NCBI GenBank assembly: GCA_028571685.1
Contig: CM053143.1
Span: 2,237,501 to 2,301,500 of the forward strand
Direction: 5' to 3'
From: Heterohyrax brucei
Taxonomy: Eukaryota > Chordata > Mammalia > Hyracoidea > Procaviidae
DNA: 64,000 nucleotides
The translations under genes were made by a program, and so were the position numbers. Position 1 is the first letter of the stretch. Every line of letters begins with the position of its first letter. The notes under the pieces are model-generated. The model was not told the origin of the DNA. It worked only from the letters and a program-made list of their open reading frames with translations, and made no database searches. This document shows positions 22,796-35,970 of this stretch, in pieces.

Positions 22796-25700
22796 ATGAC
22801 AGCAGTGAACACATACCTATCAATAATTACATTGAATGTGAATGGACTGAATGCTCCAGTAAAGAGACATCGAGTGTCATCTTGGATCAAAAGACACAAC
22901 ACATCCATATGTTGTCTACAAGAAACTCACTTGAGACCTAAAGACAGGAACAAACTGAAAATTAAAGGATGGAAGAATATATATCAAGCTAACAATGTAC
23001 AAAGAAGAGCACGGGTGGCAATTCTAATCTCAGACAAAATCAATTTTAATGTCAAATCCACCATTGTGGACAAAGATGGACACTATTTATTGCTGAAAGG
23101 TCCAGTACACAAGCAAGACTTAACTATATTAAATATTTATGCACCTAATGCCAGAGCACCTAAATATGTAAAATAAACACTGACTATGCTCAAAAGAGAG
23201 ATGACTCCACAATAATAGTGGGAGACTTTAACACTCCACTCTCATTACTAGACAGATCATCTAGAAAAAAGCTCAGTAAAGATACAGAAGACCTCATTGA
23301 CACAATTAACCAACTAAACCTCGTTGATATACACAGAACTTTCCACCCATCAGCAGACAACTCCAACTTCTTCTCGAGTGCACATGGAACATTCTCCAGA
23401 ATTGACCACGTGATAGGCCATAATGCAATGCTCAACAAAATCCATACCATTGAATTACTGCAAAGCATCTTCTCAGATCATAAAGCCATCAAAGTTGAAA
23501 TCAATAGCAGAAATAAACATAGATAGAAATTGGAACTCTTGGAAACTGAACAAAATGTTGCTAAAAAAAAACATGGTTTATAGAGGAAATCAAGGATGAA
23601 TTAAAGAAATTATTGGATTCCAATAAGAACAAAAACACTTCCTACCAGAACCTATGGGATACAGCCAAAGCAGTGCTCAGAGGTCTGTTTATCTCCATAA
23701 ATGCACACATCTGGAAGAAAGAAAGAAACCAAATGAAGGAACTAACTCTACAGCTTGAACAAGTAGAAAGAGAACAACAGAGGAACCTCTCGGGTACCGG
23801 AAGAAAGGAAATCATAAAGATTAGAGCAGAGCTAAATGAATTAGAGACTAGAAAAACAATTGAAAAAATTGAAAAGACCAAAAGCTGGTTTTTTGAAAAG
23901 ATCAACAAAATTGATAAACCACTGGCCAAACTTACTAAAGAAAAGCAGGAAACAAATAACCCAAATTAGAAATGAGAAGGGAGTTTTCACCACAGATGCA
24001 ACAGAAATAAAAAATATCATAGCTGAATACTATGAAAGACTGTACTCTAACAAACTTGAAAACCTAGGGGAAATGGACAAATTCCTTGACTCATACCACC
24101 TACCCAAATTATCACAACGTGAAGCAGAACAACTTAATAAAGCCATCACAAATGAAGAGATAGAAAAGGTCATCAAAACACTGCCAACCAAAAGAAGTCC
24201 GGGCCCAGATGGCTTCACGGCAGAATTCTACCAAGCATTTAGAGAAGAGTTATCCCCAATACTAATGAGACTATTTCACAGTATTGAAAGGGATGGAGTA
24301 CTCCCAAACTCATTCTAGGAAACCAGCAAAACCCTGATAACTAAGCCAGGGAAAGATCCAACAAAGACAGAGAACTACAGACCGATATCACTCATGAACG
24401 TACATGCAAAAATCTTCAACAAAATTCTTGCCAATAGAATACAACAACATATCAAGAAAATAATCCATCATGATCAAGTGGGATTCATACCAGGGATGCA
24501 AGGCTGGTTCAACTTCAGGAAAACAATTAATGTGATTAACTACATGAATAACACAAAAGACAAAGATCACCTGATTTTGTCCATTGATGCCGAAAAGACA
24601 TTTGATAAAGTCCAACACCTATCCATGCTAAAAACTCTTAGCAAAATGGGCATAGACGACAAATTCCTCAACACAATAAGGGCCATTTATACAAAGCCAA
24701 TTGCCCACATCATCCTGAATGGAGAGAGACTGAAAGACTTTCCCTTGAGATCAGGAACTAGACACGGATGCCCACTCTCACCTCTCCTATTCAACATTGT
24801 GATAGAAGTTCTAGCCAGAGCAATTAGACAAGACCAAGAAATAAAGGGCATCTGCATCGGCAACGAGGAAGTTAAAATCTCCCTCTTCGCAGATGATATG
24901 ATTCTATATGCACAGAACCCCAAGGAATCTATAAGTAAGCTACTCAAACTGATAGAAGAGTTCAGCAAAGTTTCAGGATACAAGATAAACATAAGTAAAT
25001 CAGTAGGATTCCTTTATACCAACAATGAGACTGTTAAGGAGGAAATTATCAAATCAATACCATTTATGATAGCCCCTAAGAAGATAAAGTACCTAGGAAG
25101 TAATCTAACCAGAGAAACAACAGACCTTTACAAAGAGAAATACACGCTCTTACTACAAGAAACTAAGAGAGACTTAGATAAATGGAAAAACCTACCCTGC
25201 TCATGGATAGGAAGACTTAACATTGTGAAAATTTCTATTTTACCCAAAGCAATTTATTTATATAATGCAATCCCAATACAAGCTCCAGCATCATTTTTTA
25301 ATGAGATCGAGAAACAAATCACCAATTTCGTTTGGAACGGGAAGAAGCCCCGGATAAGTAAGGCACTACTAAAGAAGAAGAACACCCTGGGAGGCCTCTC
25401 ATTACCCTACCTTAGAACATACTACACTGCCCCAGTGGTCAAAACAGCCTGGTACTGGTACAAGAACAGACAGATGGATCAATACAACAGAATTTAGACC
25501 ACAGAGATGACACCAGCTGCCTATGAACAGTTGATATTCGAGAAAGACCCAAAGACATTAAACTGGTGTAAAAACTCTCTTCAACAAATGGTGCTGGCAA
25601 AATTGGGTATCCATCTGCAATAAACTGAATCAAGATCCGTATCTTACACCTTATACAAAAACCAACTCCAACTGGATAAAAGACCTATATATCAAACCTA

Positions 25701-26605
25701 AAACGATGAATCTCATCCAAGAAAAGGTAGGAACAACTATGGAAGTTTTAATACACAATGAGGACAGACTCCAAAATGTGTCAAAGAAACCTCAAACAGA
25801 AGAGAATGTAGATAAATGGGAACTATTAAGAATCAAACACTTTTGTTCATCCAAAGACTTTATTAATAGAATTAAAAGAACATCCACAGAATGGGAAAAA
25901 ATATTCAGCAACTCTATGTCAGACTGACACCTTATCTCCGTAGTCTATAAGATACTACAAAATATCAATAAGAAGAAGATAAACCATCCAATTAAGCGAT
26001 GGGCAAAGGAGATGGACAGACACTTCACTAAAGAGATCCAGGCAGCGAAAAAACACATGTGGACATGTTCACGATCTTTAGTTATTAAAGAAAATCAAAT
26101 CAAGACAACAATGAGATACCATCTCACCCCAACAAGATTGGCCATGTTCCAGAAAATACAAAACAACTAATGCTGGAGAGGCTGTGGAGAAAGTGGAACC
26201 CTCCTACACTGTTGGTGGGGTTGCAAAATGGTCCAGCCTCTTTGGAAGGCAATCTGGCGCTTCCTTAACAAAATGGATATCAATATACCATTTGACCCAG
26301 TAATTCCGCTACTTGGAATACATCCTACAGAATCAAGGCCTTTCACACCAATGGACACATGCACCAGAATGTTTATCACAGCACAGTCCACGATAGCAAA
26401 AAGATGGAATTAACCCAGATGCCCAACAATAGAAGAATGGATAGGTAAACTGTGGTACATATACTCAATGGAGCACTACGCAATGATAAAGAATAGCGAT
26501 GATTCCAGGAAACATCTGCTAACCTGGTTTCAACTGGAAGACATTATGTTGAGTGAAAGTAGTCAGCAACAAAGGGACAAATACTGTATGAGACTGCTAC
26601 GATAA
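22796..26605 (+). pseudogene. L1 ORF2 (copy C), long RT frame but broken
   Basis: The ATG at 22796 starts MTAVNTYLSIITLNVNGLNA. The endonuclease is open to 23176 and again over 23218-23526 (MGDFNTPLS... SRIDHV). The linker is in 23613-23969, and the fingers in 23860-24318 ([17 protein letters not shown]). The longest open frame, 24394-25497 (367 codons), covers the RT palm and thumb with [20 protein letters not shown] and FADD (24886-24897). It ends at a TAG. The Cys-rich C-terminal region lies in shifted frames to a TAA inferred at 26603-26605. About six breaks separate the parts. Confidence 0.92.
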
Positions 26606-27580
26606 GATCTCAAAAACAGACTTGTGTATAGAAGAAAAGACTCTTTGACAGCTGCAAGGGAGGGGAGGGAGGGAGGGTGAGGGGGGAGGGTTTAGTTTAG
26701 ATAGTTACTAGAAATCTAGTTGGGAGAAAGCGTCGATAGCACACATTAGAATCAAAAAGAATATTAAGTGGACTTCAGCATAACTTGAATACTCCTTCCA
26801 TCTTTCCCCAACACTGCAAGGACAGAGTAGCTCCGGCAGGGGGCAGGGGACCATACTCCTAGATGAAATTGAGGCCAACTGACACAACTAGGGTTTTGCT
26901 AAGAGGGATCTCTGCACCCCACATTGATGAGTGTCGTCTGGGTTCTTAAAAGCTGCCAAGCTGCCATCCAAGGGCACAGCAAATGGTCCCAACTCAACAG
27001 GAAGGGATGCTCAACAAGGACCAAAATAACATTGAGGAAAGACAACCCAGAACATAGAGAGACCCACATCAGTGGGTACCTACATTGACTTGGACCAGAA
27101 GAACCAGATAGTGCCTGGCCACCACCAGTGACAGCCGCGATGGAGAGTCTCACTGGCAACACAAGAATAAAAAGGGGTGCATCCTGAGATCTCCACTAAA
27201 AGACCTCAGTTGATGGTCCAGCGGTTTGGGAGTTCCCCTGAGAGCATGGCCCCTGGCCCTGATGCTGACCTTGCCCATAAATCATAATAAAGGTCCACTC
27301 TTGGGACATTAATGGATTGGACTTGGAGATGCTGAGTGATCATATATTGGGTGCACTTTTTCTATGCATTTATAGGATGTCATCCTGCTGACCTCTGGCT
27401 GGAGGAAGGAGATCAGGTGGAGAGGAGGGGAAAGGAGACTGTTGGGAGGATGAGACATGTACGGAGCAGAGAGGAATAGTGTGCTGTCACCAGGCAGGGA
27501 GAGCAGTGGAAGCTACATTTAGGTGGGCATATAAATTTATACAGAAATGTACATTCTCACTCAGTCATAATAGAAAACAC
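26606..27580 (+). other. L1 copy C 3' UTR
   Basis: About 975 bases homologous to 4055-5037, ending in 'cataatagaaaacacaaaaa'. It includes the G-rich tract at 26658-26690. Confidence 0.85.
26658..26690 (+). other. G-quadruplex motif in L1 3' UTR
   Basis: Seven runs of three or more G, mostly separated by single A bases. This easily satisfies the G3+N1-7 x4 rule. It lies just after ORF2, the position of the conserved G-rich tract of mammalian L1s. Confidence 0.85.
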
Positions 27581-27594
27581 AAAAAACAGACAAA

Positions 27595-28018
27595 CAAAAC
27601 CCAGACCTGCTGGACCAGCTGAGACTTGAGGAGCCCTGAGACTCTCGCCCTGGACCCAAAACCAGCCCGTGGAGTCACCTAGCGTGTAAGTAACATATGA
27701 GGTCATAAAATAAAGACTATCACCTGCGAGCACTGCGCTCCTCCAAAAGTCATCTATAGGAGGTGAAACTGTAAATAATTACTTTAAAACAAAGATGTGG
27801 AGGTAAGGGTGAAGGGAAATTAGATCAATGGAAATGGAACAACTAGACAGAAGGATGGAGAATGCTTATGTATTGTAAAGAATGTTCACATACATGAAGA
27901 ATATAACCAAGAAACTGAACAGTTTGTGCAGAAATTGTTGAATGGGACTCTAAATTACTGTAGAAACCTTCCCCCAACACATAATAAAACATTGTTAAAA
28001 ATAAAAATCTAAAAGACA
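27595..28018 (+). mobile_element. Probable retroposon 3' end (second L1-type 3' UTR?)
   Basis: Noncoding and not homologous to the copy A or C 3' UTR. It ends in 'cataataaaacattg' followed by an A-rich tail, right where RTE sequence begins. It looks like the 3' end of another polyadenylated retroposon. The family was not recognised with confidence. Confidence 0.4.
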
Positions 28019-28181
28019 GACCTTGAAATGTTCTTTTTAATGACGAATGCAGCACCATTCCTCTTCAAGTTTTTGTTCCAGTATAGTGGACTATATGATT
28101 GTCTGATTCATCATGGCTAATATTGATCCATTTAAGCTCACTAATTCCTGAGACATCAATGTTTATGCATTCTATTTCATT
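28019..28181 (-). mobile_element. RTE-type LINE fragment, endonuclease side (part 1 of split copy)
   Basis: Matches the RTE at 47840-47940 by eye (e.g. 'tatgattgtctgattca', 'aatctttatgcattc'-like). The continuation, further toward the RTE 5' end, is at 35525-35945, on the other side of L1 copy D. Minus orientation. Confidence 0.82.
28171..28181. repeat. Target-site duplication, left copy (L1 D)
   Basis: 'tctatttcatt' here and 'tctgtttcatt' at 35525-35535, one mismatch. The unoccupied form is present in the other RTE near 47930 ('tctatttcatttttgatg'). Confidence 0.88.
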
Positions 28182-29094
28182 AATTTTTATTATTTATTTT
28201 TTATTGTGATTGAGAGTATACAATCCAAATCAGTTTTGCATGCCCACCTATCTGCAGGTCCTTCTGGTGTCCTTGCCCCATGACAGCACAGTCCTTTTCA
28301 TTGTACAGGTGTACTATTCTCTTTACAAGCTCTTACCACCTCCTCTCCACCCTCTTCTCTCCCGTCTAGAAAGAGATCAGTAGGACAGCTTTCAATAAAT
28401 GCATAGAACCATAAACTATACACTGCACGGTCACACCATGTCCATGGGTAAGTCCATATTTGTCCAAAAAGTAGACTTTGGTAGAGTTTTTCTGATCAGG
28501 GGCAGCAGCAGATCTAGGGACCATGCTCCAGGCGATCCCCCAAGGAGTCAGACCATCAGTTGCACTCTTTTAGCAGAGTTCTTCAGAGGTAACCCTCTTT
28601 CTATTGTGTTGCCACAGGGACTCTACACTGTATGCCCCATCACTACTGTCTTTGGTGGAGGCTGAGTGTTTTTTAACTTGAGTCTTTGTTGTCTTCAGTC
28701 CTCATCTGTTCTGGATGAATTAGGACAATTTGGTGTACCTCAAATGAAAGCTTGCTAGCTTTTCAGACCCCAGATGTCACCCACCAATATGAGGTGCAAA
28801 GACTCTCTTAGCAATAGGCTAATTATGCCAACTGGCCTTGATGTCCCCCAAAAGCATGTCCCCAGACCCTGCCTCTGCTCCTCTATCTTTGCAATGTTGG
28901 GTTGAGATTAGAAGAGCTTTCAGTTTATGGTGAAGTCTAGTTAAGTTGATCTGCTTTCTACTGTATGCTGTCACTGCTTCCACCTAACCAAATTTTTATC
29001 AACCATCTAATCTATGATCAACCCCCTGACTCCCTCCATATCCTTGTAGCTGTCAGTCTTTTCTTCTGTTCATAAGCTTATTTTTAAATCTTTG

Positions 29095-32000
29095 TAGTCA
29101 GGGTCTAATGCAATATTCTTTTGCCGCTGATTGATTTCACTCAGCATAATGTTTTCCCATTGACACTAGATTATCAGATTCTTCTCAAAATCATTATTGT
29201 TCTTTATCATTGAATAGTGTTCCACTGGGTATATGTATCACAGTTTGTTTATCCATTCATTGATGGGTATCTAGGTTGATTCCATCTTTTTGTTGTTGTG
29301 GACTCTGCTGCAATAAACATTCATGTGCATGTATTCTCTTCATGTGACAGCTTTTGTTTCTGTATGATATATTCCCAGCAGTGGGATTACTAGATCAAAT
29401 GGTACATCTATTTCCAACTTTTTAAGGAAACATCAAGTTGTTTTCCATAGAGGTTGTGCCATTTTTCAATCCCACCAGCAGTGAAGGAGAGTTCTGCACT
29501 CTCCACATCCTTTCCAGCATTTGTTGCTCTGTGTTTTTTTGGATTATGGCCAACCTTGTTGGGGTGAGATGATATCTCATTGTAGTTTTGATTTGGATTT
29601 CTCAAATAGCTAATGATTGTGAGCATTTTCTCATGCGTATTTTGGCTGCCTGGCTGTCCTCTTTGGTGAAGTGTATGTCCATCTCCTTTGCCCATTACTT
29701 AACTGGATTATTTACCTTTTTCTTAATGATACTTTGCAGTATCTTGCAGATTGTGGAGATCAGAATTCGGTCTGACATATAGTTGCCATATATCTTTTCC
29801 CATTCTGTAGGTGGCCTTTTAACTCATTTGATAAAGTCTTTGGATGATCAAAAGTTTTGATTCTTAGTAGATCCCATTTATCTATTTTCTCTTCTGTTAT
29901 TTGTGCTTTCTTTGTTAGGTTTTGAAGTCTATCTAAGCCATGTATTAAAAGTTCCATTGTTGACCCTATTTTTTCTTGGAAGATCTTTATCGTTTTAGGT
30001 TTGATATTTAGGTCTTCAACCCAATTTGAGTTAGTTTTTATATAAGGTGTGAGATATGGGTCTTGTTTCAGCTTTCTGCAGGTGGATATCCAATTTTGCC
30101 AACACCATGTGTTAAAGAGACTGTTTTCACTCCAGTTTACAGTCTTAGGGCTTTTGTTGAATATCAGCTGTTCCTAAGAGGGTGGTGGCATTTCTGGGGT
30201 CTCAAATGCATTCCATTGGCCCCTTGGTCTCTCTTTGTACCAGTACCAGGTTGTTTGGACTACTGTGGCAGCGTAATAGGTTGTAAGGTAGGGCTATGTG
30301 AGGCCCCTACTATGTTATTTTTATTCAGTAGTGCTTTACTTATCCAGGTTTTTTTTCCTTTCCAAACAAAGTTGGTGGTTTGTTTCTCCACTTCTTTTAA
30401 AAATGACACTGGATTTTGTATTGGGATTATGTTGTATGTGTAGATTCCTTTGGGTAATAGACATTTTCACAGTTAAGTCTTCCTATCCATGAGGAAGGTA
30501 GGTTTCTCCATTTATGTAATCTCTATTTCTTGCACTAAGGTCATGTACTCCTCTTTATATAGGTGTCTTATTTCTCTAGTTAGATTTATACTTAGGTATT
30601 TTATCTTCTTAAAGGCTATAGTAAATTGTATTGATTTAGTGATTTCTTCTTTGATGTCTTTGTTGTTATAAAGGAATAGTACTAATTTACTTATGTTTAC
30701 TTTATATCCTGATACTTTGCTGAACTCTTCCATTAGTTCCAGTAGTCTACTTATGTACTCTTAAGGATTCTCTGCATATGCAATCATGTCATCTGCAAAT
30801 AGGAATACCTTTACTTCCTCTTTGCTGATGTGGGTGCCCTTTATTCCTTTGTCTTGTCTAATTGCTCTGGCTAGACCCTCCAGTGCAATGTTGAATAGAA
30901 GTGATAAGAGTGAGTGTCCTTGCCTAGCTTCTGTTCTCAAGGGGAATTCTTTCAGTCTGTCTTCATTCAGGATGATGTAGGCAATTGTCTTTGTGTACCT
31001 GGCCCTTATTTCATTGAGGAATTTGCCTTATACTCCTATTTTGTTGAGAGTTTTTAGCAGGAATGTGTGTTGGACTTTGTCAAATGCCTTTTCTGCATCA
31101 ATTCATGAAATCAGGTGATTCTTGTCTTTTGTATTATTTATGTGGTTGATCACATTAATTGTTTTTCTAATGTTGAACCAGCCTTGCATCCCTGGTGTGA
31201 AGCCCACTTGGTCATGATGAATTTTTTTTTTTGATATGTTGCTGAATTCTATTGACAAGAATTTTGTCAAAGGTTTTTGTATCTAGGTTCGTGAGTGATA
31301 TTGCTCCATAATTTTCCTTTTTCATTGAATCTTTTCCTGGCTGTGGTATCAAGGCAATGCTGGCTTCATAGAGTGAATTTGGAAGTATTCCATCCCTTTC
31401 TATGCTAGGAAATATCCCCAGCATTACTGGAGTTAACGCTTGCCTAAAAGTTTGGTGGAATTCTCTCATGGAGCCATCTGGGCCAGGGCTTTTTTGACTG
31501 ATACTTTTTGATGACTTTTTCAATCTCTTCTTTTGTGTTGGGTTCATTAAGTTGTTCTGCTTCTCCTTGTGATAATTGTGGTAGGTGATAAGAATCTAGA
31601 AATTTCTCCATTTCCTCTAGGTTTTCAAATCTGTTAGATTACAGTCATTTGCAGTATTCTGTTATGGTATTTTTTATTTCAGTTGAGTCTGTTGCAACAT
31701 CTGTCATTTCTTATTCAAGTTATTTGTTTTCTCTCTTGTTTTTCTTTTGTAAGTTTAGCTAATGGTTTATCTGTTTTGTTGATCTCATAAAACTAGCTTT
31801 TGGTGTTTTTAATTTTTTCAATTGTTCAGCTATTCTCTAACTCATTTAGTTCTGTTCTAATCTTTATTATCTTTTTTCTCTGGTGCCTGAGAGGTTCCTC
31901 TGCTGCTCTCTTTCTACTTGTTCAAATTGTGGGGTTATATCTTTGCTTTGAACCATTTCTTCTTTCTGGATGTGTGCATTTATAGTGATCAATTGATCTC

Positions 32001-32903
32001 TGAGCACTGCTTTTACTGTATCTCATAGTTTCTGGTAGTATGTGCTTTCATTCTCATTTGATTCCATGAATTTCTGTATTATATCCTTAATTTCTTCTAT
32101 AACCCCCATGGATTTTTGAAAAAGGTATTATACAGTTTTGAGGAATTCAAATTTCTACCTGTAATTTTTATGGTATTGATTCCAAACTTTATGGGTTTAT
32201 GATCCGAGAAGATGCTTTACAGTAATTTGGTGGTTTTGGTTTTGGTCAAGGCTTGCTTTATGTCCTAACACTTGGTCTAGTCTGGAAAGTGTTCCATGTG
32301 CATTGGTGAAGAAATTGTACTTATCTGACTCGACGGTACTTGGCTTTGGTTGATGGGTAAAAGTTCTATATATGTTGATTAGATCAAGTTGGTTAATTAC
32401 TGCAATAAGATCTGTATATTTACTGAGCTTTTTTTCTGGATGATCTGTCCATTACTGAAAGGGGAGTGTTGAAGTCTCCAAATATTATTGTGGAGCAATC
32501 TATCTCATTTTTCAATGTTGTCAAATTTTTTGATGCATTTAGATGCCATGATATTGAGTGCACAAATATTTAGTATTATGTCCTACTTAATTATTGAATC
32601 TTTCAGTAATAAGTGATGACTATCCTTGTACATGATGGTGAATTTTACATTAAAATCTATTCTATCTGAGATTGGTATTGTCATTCTTGTTCTTTTTTGT
32701 ATGTTGTTAGCTTGGTATATGATTTTCCATCCTTTGATTTTCAGTATGTTGATATCTTTGAGTCTAAGGTATGTTTTTTGTAAGCAACGTATAGACAGAT
32801 AGTGTCCTTTGATCTAGGCTGTCAGTCTGTATCTCTTTACTGAAGTGATCAGTCAATTTAAAGTCAGTGTAATTATTGATAGGTTTACATTTGGTGCTGT
32901 CAT
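29095..32903 (-). pseudogene. L1 ORF2 (copy D), decayed
   Basis: Read on the minus strand, the start codon is at 32901-32903 (MTAPNVNLSIITL). The endonuclease is broken. RT fragments appear in the minus frames 31212-31547 ([13 protein letters not shown]...) and 30512-30733 (VSGYKVNISK...), and the C-terminus in 29760-29957. Many stops and indels. The ORF2 end is placed by alignment with copy C. Confidence 0.87.
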
Positions 32904-33319
32904 ATTGATGCACTTGTTTGATGTTTTCTGTGTTGCCCTTAATCATTTGTCTTGGGTCATTCTTTTTTATGGGTTGACTTTTCATCTTTCTCAGTGTTGG
33001 TTTTGTGTTTGTTAAGAATTATGTTTCTTGCTTTGATATGTCACATCGTTATTTTGCTTTGTTACTATCCCTGGGATCACCACTAAAGTCCGGTTTAAAC
33101 TGGACTTTAAGTTCTGAAATCTTTTTAACTTCCCGTCTATCTGAAACAGTTATACTTAGCGAAATACATCCCTCTTTTTAGTGTGATGATGTCACTGTTT
33201 TCATTTTAAGGTCACTGGTTTCCTTTTCTTAATGTTGTAGCTTTGATTCAGCTTCATGACTTCTCTGAGTAGATTTCTGGATGTTGTGTCCTGTATTGCC
33301 TCCTTAGGTATACACTTGA

Positions 33320-34200
33320 TGTTTTTATTTTTCTAAACAAAGGTTTCTTTCAGTATTTCTTGTAGTTTGAGTTTGGTTTTTATGAAGTCTCTAAGCTTCT
33401 GTTTATCTGCAAATGTCTTAATTTCGCCTTCATATTTGACAGACAATTTTGTAGGATATATAATTCTTGGTTGGAAGGTTTTCTCCTTCAAGTCTTTGAA
33501 TGTGTCATCTCACTGTCTTCTTGCAACCATTGTTTCTGCTGAAAAGTCAGATCACGACTTACAGGGCTTCCCTCAGTATATTAGCTTTCCTTTAAGCCCC
33601 ACTGCTTTTAAGCACATCTCCTTATGATTCATTTATTAAGCTTGATTATAATATGTCCTGTTGTCTTCCTTTTGGGGTCTAGTTTTTATGGCATTTGATA
33701 AGCATCTTGTATATCTATGTTCTCTTCTTGCATAATTACAGAGTAGTTTTCTGTCAGAAATTATACAACAACACTCTGTATTTTCAGCTGTCCTTCCCTG
33801 GTCAGGAACTCCAGTTATTCATGGATTACTCCTATTAATGGAACCCCACATGTTTTTTAATGCTTCTTCATTTTTCTTGTTTCTTTTTTCTGATTTCCCC
33901 TCATAAATGGTGGTATCAGTTGCTCTGTTGCCAAGCTCACTAACTTTGCCTTCCTGCTCCTCAAGTCTGCTCTTTTGGTTTTTGATTGAATTGTGTAATT
34001 GTGTAATTCTGGATTTCAGGTCATTAGTGTTCCTTCAGTTTCAATAACTCAGTTAAATTTTCATTTTGTTCTACTGCATTTTGTTTACTTTCTAGCAGGA
34101 CTCTATTCCAAATTCTTTTGTACCTATCTGATAATTTCAGAAAGGTTTCTTCATCTGGGAAGTTTTTTTGATTCTGTATTTTGGGAGTTCTCCGGAGCCC
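33320..34200 (-). pseudogene. L1 ORF1 (copy D), decayed
   Basis: The reverse complement of this stretch gives the ORF1 C-terminal domain ('ttggttggaaggttttctcc' corresponds to the ENFQPR block) and upstream coiled-coil text. The N-terminus is set by similarity to copy I ORF1 (62220). No open frame survives. Confidence 0.8.
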
Positions 34201-35524
34201 TGATGGACTGCTTCTTTAAATAGTTAGCTGTTTATTGTTGTCTTTATGCCATCAAGGATCTGTTCAATTTTTCTGGGGTTGCCTCAGCAGGAGCTGATGC
34301 ATAGTTCTAAGATAGGAGTAAGAGAATTATGAGATTTATTCACCACATGCCTCTCCATAGTGTAGTGATTGCCCCAAGGTGGACTCTCTGGGATGGTAGT
34401 CCCCACCTCCTGGCTGTTTAAAGTGGGAGTTACTTGGGGTAACTCTCTGTCATTACTCATGTCAAGCCTGTGCTGTAGCTCAAGAAATGAAGGAGAGAAG
34501 AATGTCATCATACTCAGCTGCTTGAGACCTTTGCACTCTATAGATGGGTTTAGCTTCATAACTGCAGCTGCACTCTCAGGGGTGGCAGGCTTCACCTCTG
34601 GACTGGCAAAGATGGCACCCTACTTGTAGAGTCACTGGGAAGCTGTAAGTTGATGCTATGATGTGGATCAGTCAAGTTGGTAGACATGCTCTCACCCCAC
34701 TAGGTAGTTTTCCAGGTTTTATTTTAAAAAGTGCTTTACTGTTGACTGAGGAGCTGTCCATTAGCTGACAAAATCAGTCAGGCTCTCAAGTGTGGCACAC
34801 TTTGCCTTCTGGGTGACAGCAAAAGCACATCATAGGCTGTCCCCAGACACTATGATGTGGTTCAGTGAAAAGAAAGGGTAGAGCTTTGCTACCCATATCC
34901 GCCAGGCCCCACTTATAACTCTAGGCACAATCGTCTTAAATATGGCTCTTCTGCTGAAGAAGTGCTATCCAGACAAGGACTGTTACTCAGCATGAAAATT
35001 ACCCCCAGCTGAGACCTCCGGGTGATTGACTCTGCCTCTCAGCTGACCAAGATCATGTCCTGCCCAATCTGCCCTTTCTGCCATGACACAGCAGAATCTA
35101 TGGTACAGCTCAGAAAAGAGAGGGTAGAGGGCAATGGTGCCCTTGGTCTGCATCCAGGCTCTCAAAATGTGGCTATCCCAAGCAAAGTCTGTCAGCTGCA
35201 CTATATCCTGTTTACTTAAGCTCCACAGTTCAGTGTATGTGCCAGCTCATTCTCAGTCCTCACCTCCTATATAACAAAGAAAGTGTCAGTACCCACAGTT
35301 CTCCCAAACAATGCATCAGCAGAAGCTGGACTCAGTGTGCCACTGCCTCATCTTTGAGAGAGGCAGTTTCCCCCTTACTTGTGCCTAGTCCAATCATAGA
35401 ACCCTATGTGAGATCCAAGGCTCCCAGGATGTCCATGCTGTTCCATTCAGTTATCATTCCAGGCCTTAGTTCTCAGAAGGAAATGAGGAGATATGTGTCT
35501 GGTCTCACATCTTTGTCCCACCCG
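34201..35524 (-). promoter_or_regulatory. L1 copy D 5' UTR
   Basis: About 1.3 kb, alignable in reverse with 61121-62219. Its outer edge keeps a degraded 'aagatgtg' in place of the YY1-like 'aagatggtg' of copy I. No gene. Confidence 0.72.
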
Positions 35525-35945
35525 TCTGTTTCATTTTTGATGGTTTCCAGTTTTCCTTAATTCATACTTCATACATTCCATGTTCTGATTGTCATTGGAT
35601 GTTTGCAGCTGTTCTCATTTTGAGTCATGCCACGTCAGCAAATGAAAGTTCTGAAGGCTTTACTCCACCTATGTCATAAATATCAACTCTACTTTCAGGA
35701 GGCAACTTCTCCCTGGTTGTCTTTTGAGTGCCTTTCAATCTGAGAAGCTCATTTTCCAACACTTTGTCTGACAGTGTTCCACTGCTATTCATAGGGTTTT
35801 CTCTGGCTAATTCCTTTCATAGGTAGACTACCTGGTCTAGTTTGGAAGCTCAGCTGAAAATTGTCCACCATGGGTGATCCTGCTGCTATCTAAATACCAG
35901 TGGCATAGCTTCAGCATCACAGCAAGACTCAAGCCCACATTGGCA
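35525..35945 (-). mobile_element. RTE-type LINE fragment, 5' side (part 2 of split copy)
   Basis: This resumes the RTE interrupted at 28181. It corresponds to 47935-48400 in the second RTE ('aggcaacttctccctggttg' against 'aggcagctcttcctcagcc'). It ends near 35945, before the minisatellite. The first 11 bases are the right-hand target duplication of L1 D. Confidence 0.82.
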
Positions 35946-35970
35946 GACAAGTGGGGGCTGCTTGCTCTAA

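Larger units (their letters stand above)
20415..27580 (+). mobile_element. L1 LINE copy C, full length (~7.2 kb)
   Basis: It has a complete 5' UTR beginning with the G-rich start 'gggggcggagtcaagatggc', ORF1, a ~420-base spacer, ORF2, a ~1 kb 3' UTR and an A-rich end near 27575. It has the fewest breaks of all L1s in the window, so it looks youngest. No matching target duplication was found across its ends. Confidence 0.92.
28182..35524 (-). mobile_element. L1 LINE copy D, full length, nested in RTE
   Basis: A reverse-complement L1 of ~7.3 kb. It has a T-rich 3' end near 28182-28205, 3' UTR to ~29095, ORF2 to 32903, spacer, ORF1 to ~34200 and 5' UTR to 35524. The 5' edge aligns with the start of copy I at 61121 ('ccttagttctcagaaggaaa' near 35465). 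An 11-bp target duplication flanks it. Confidence 0.92.
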
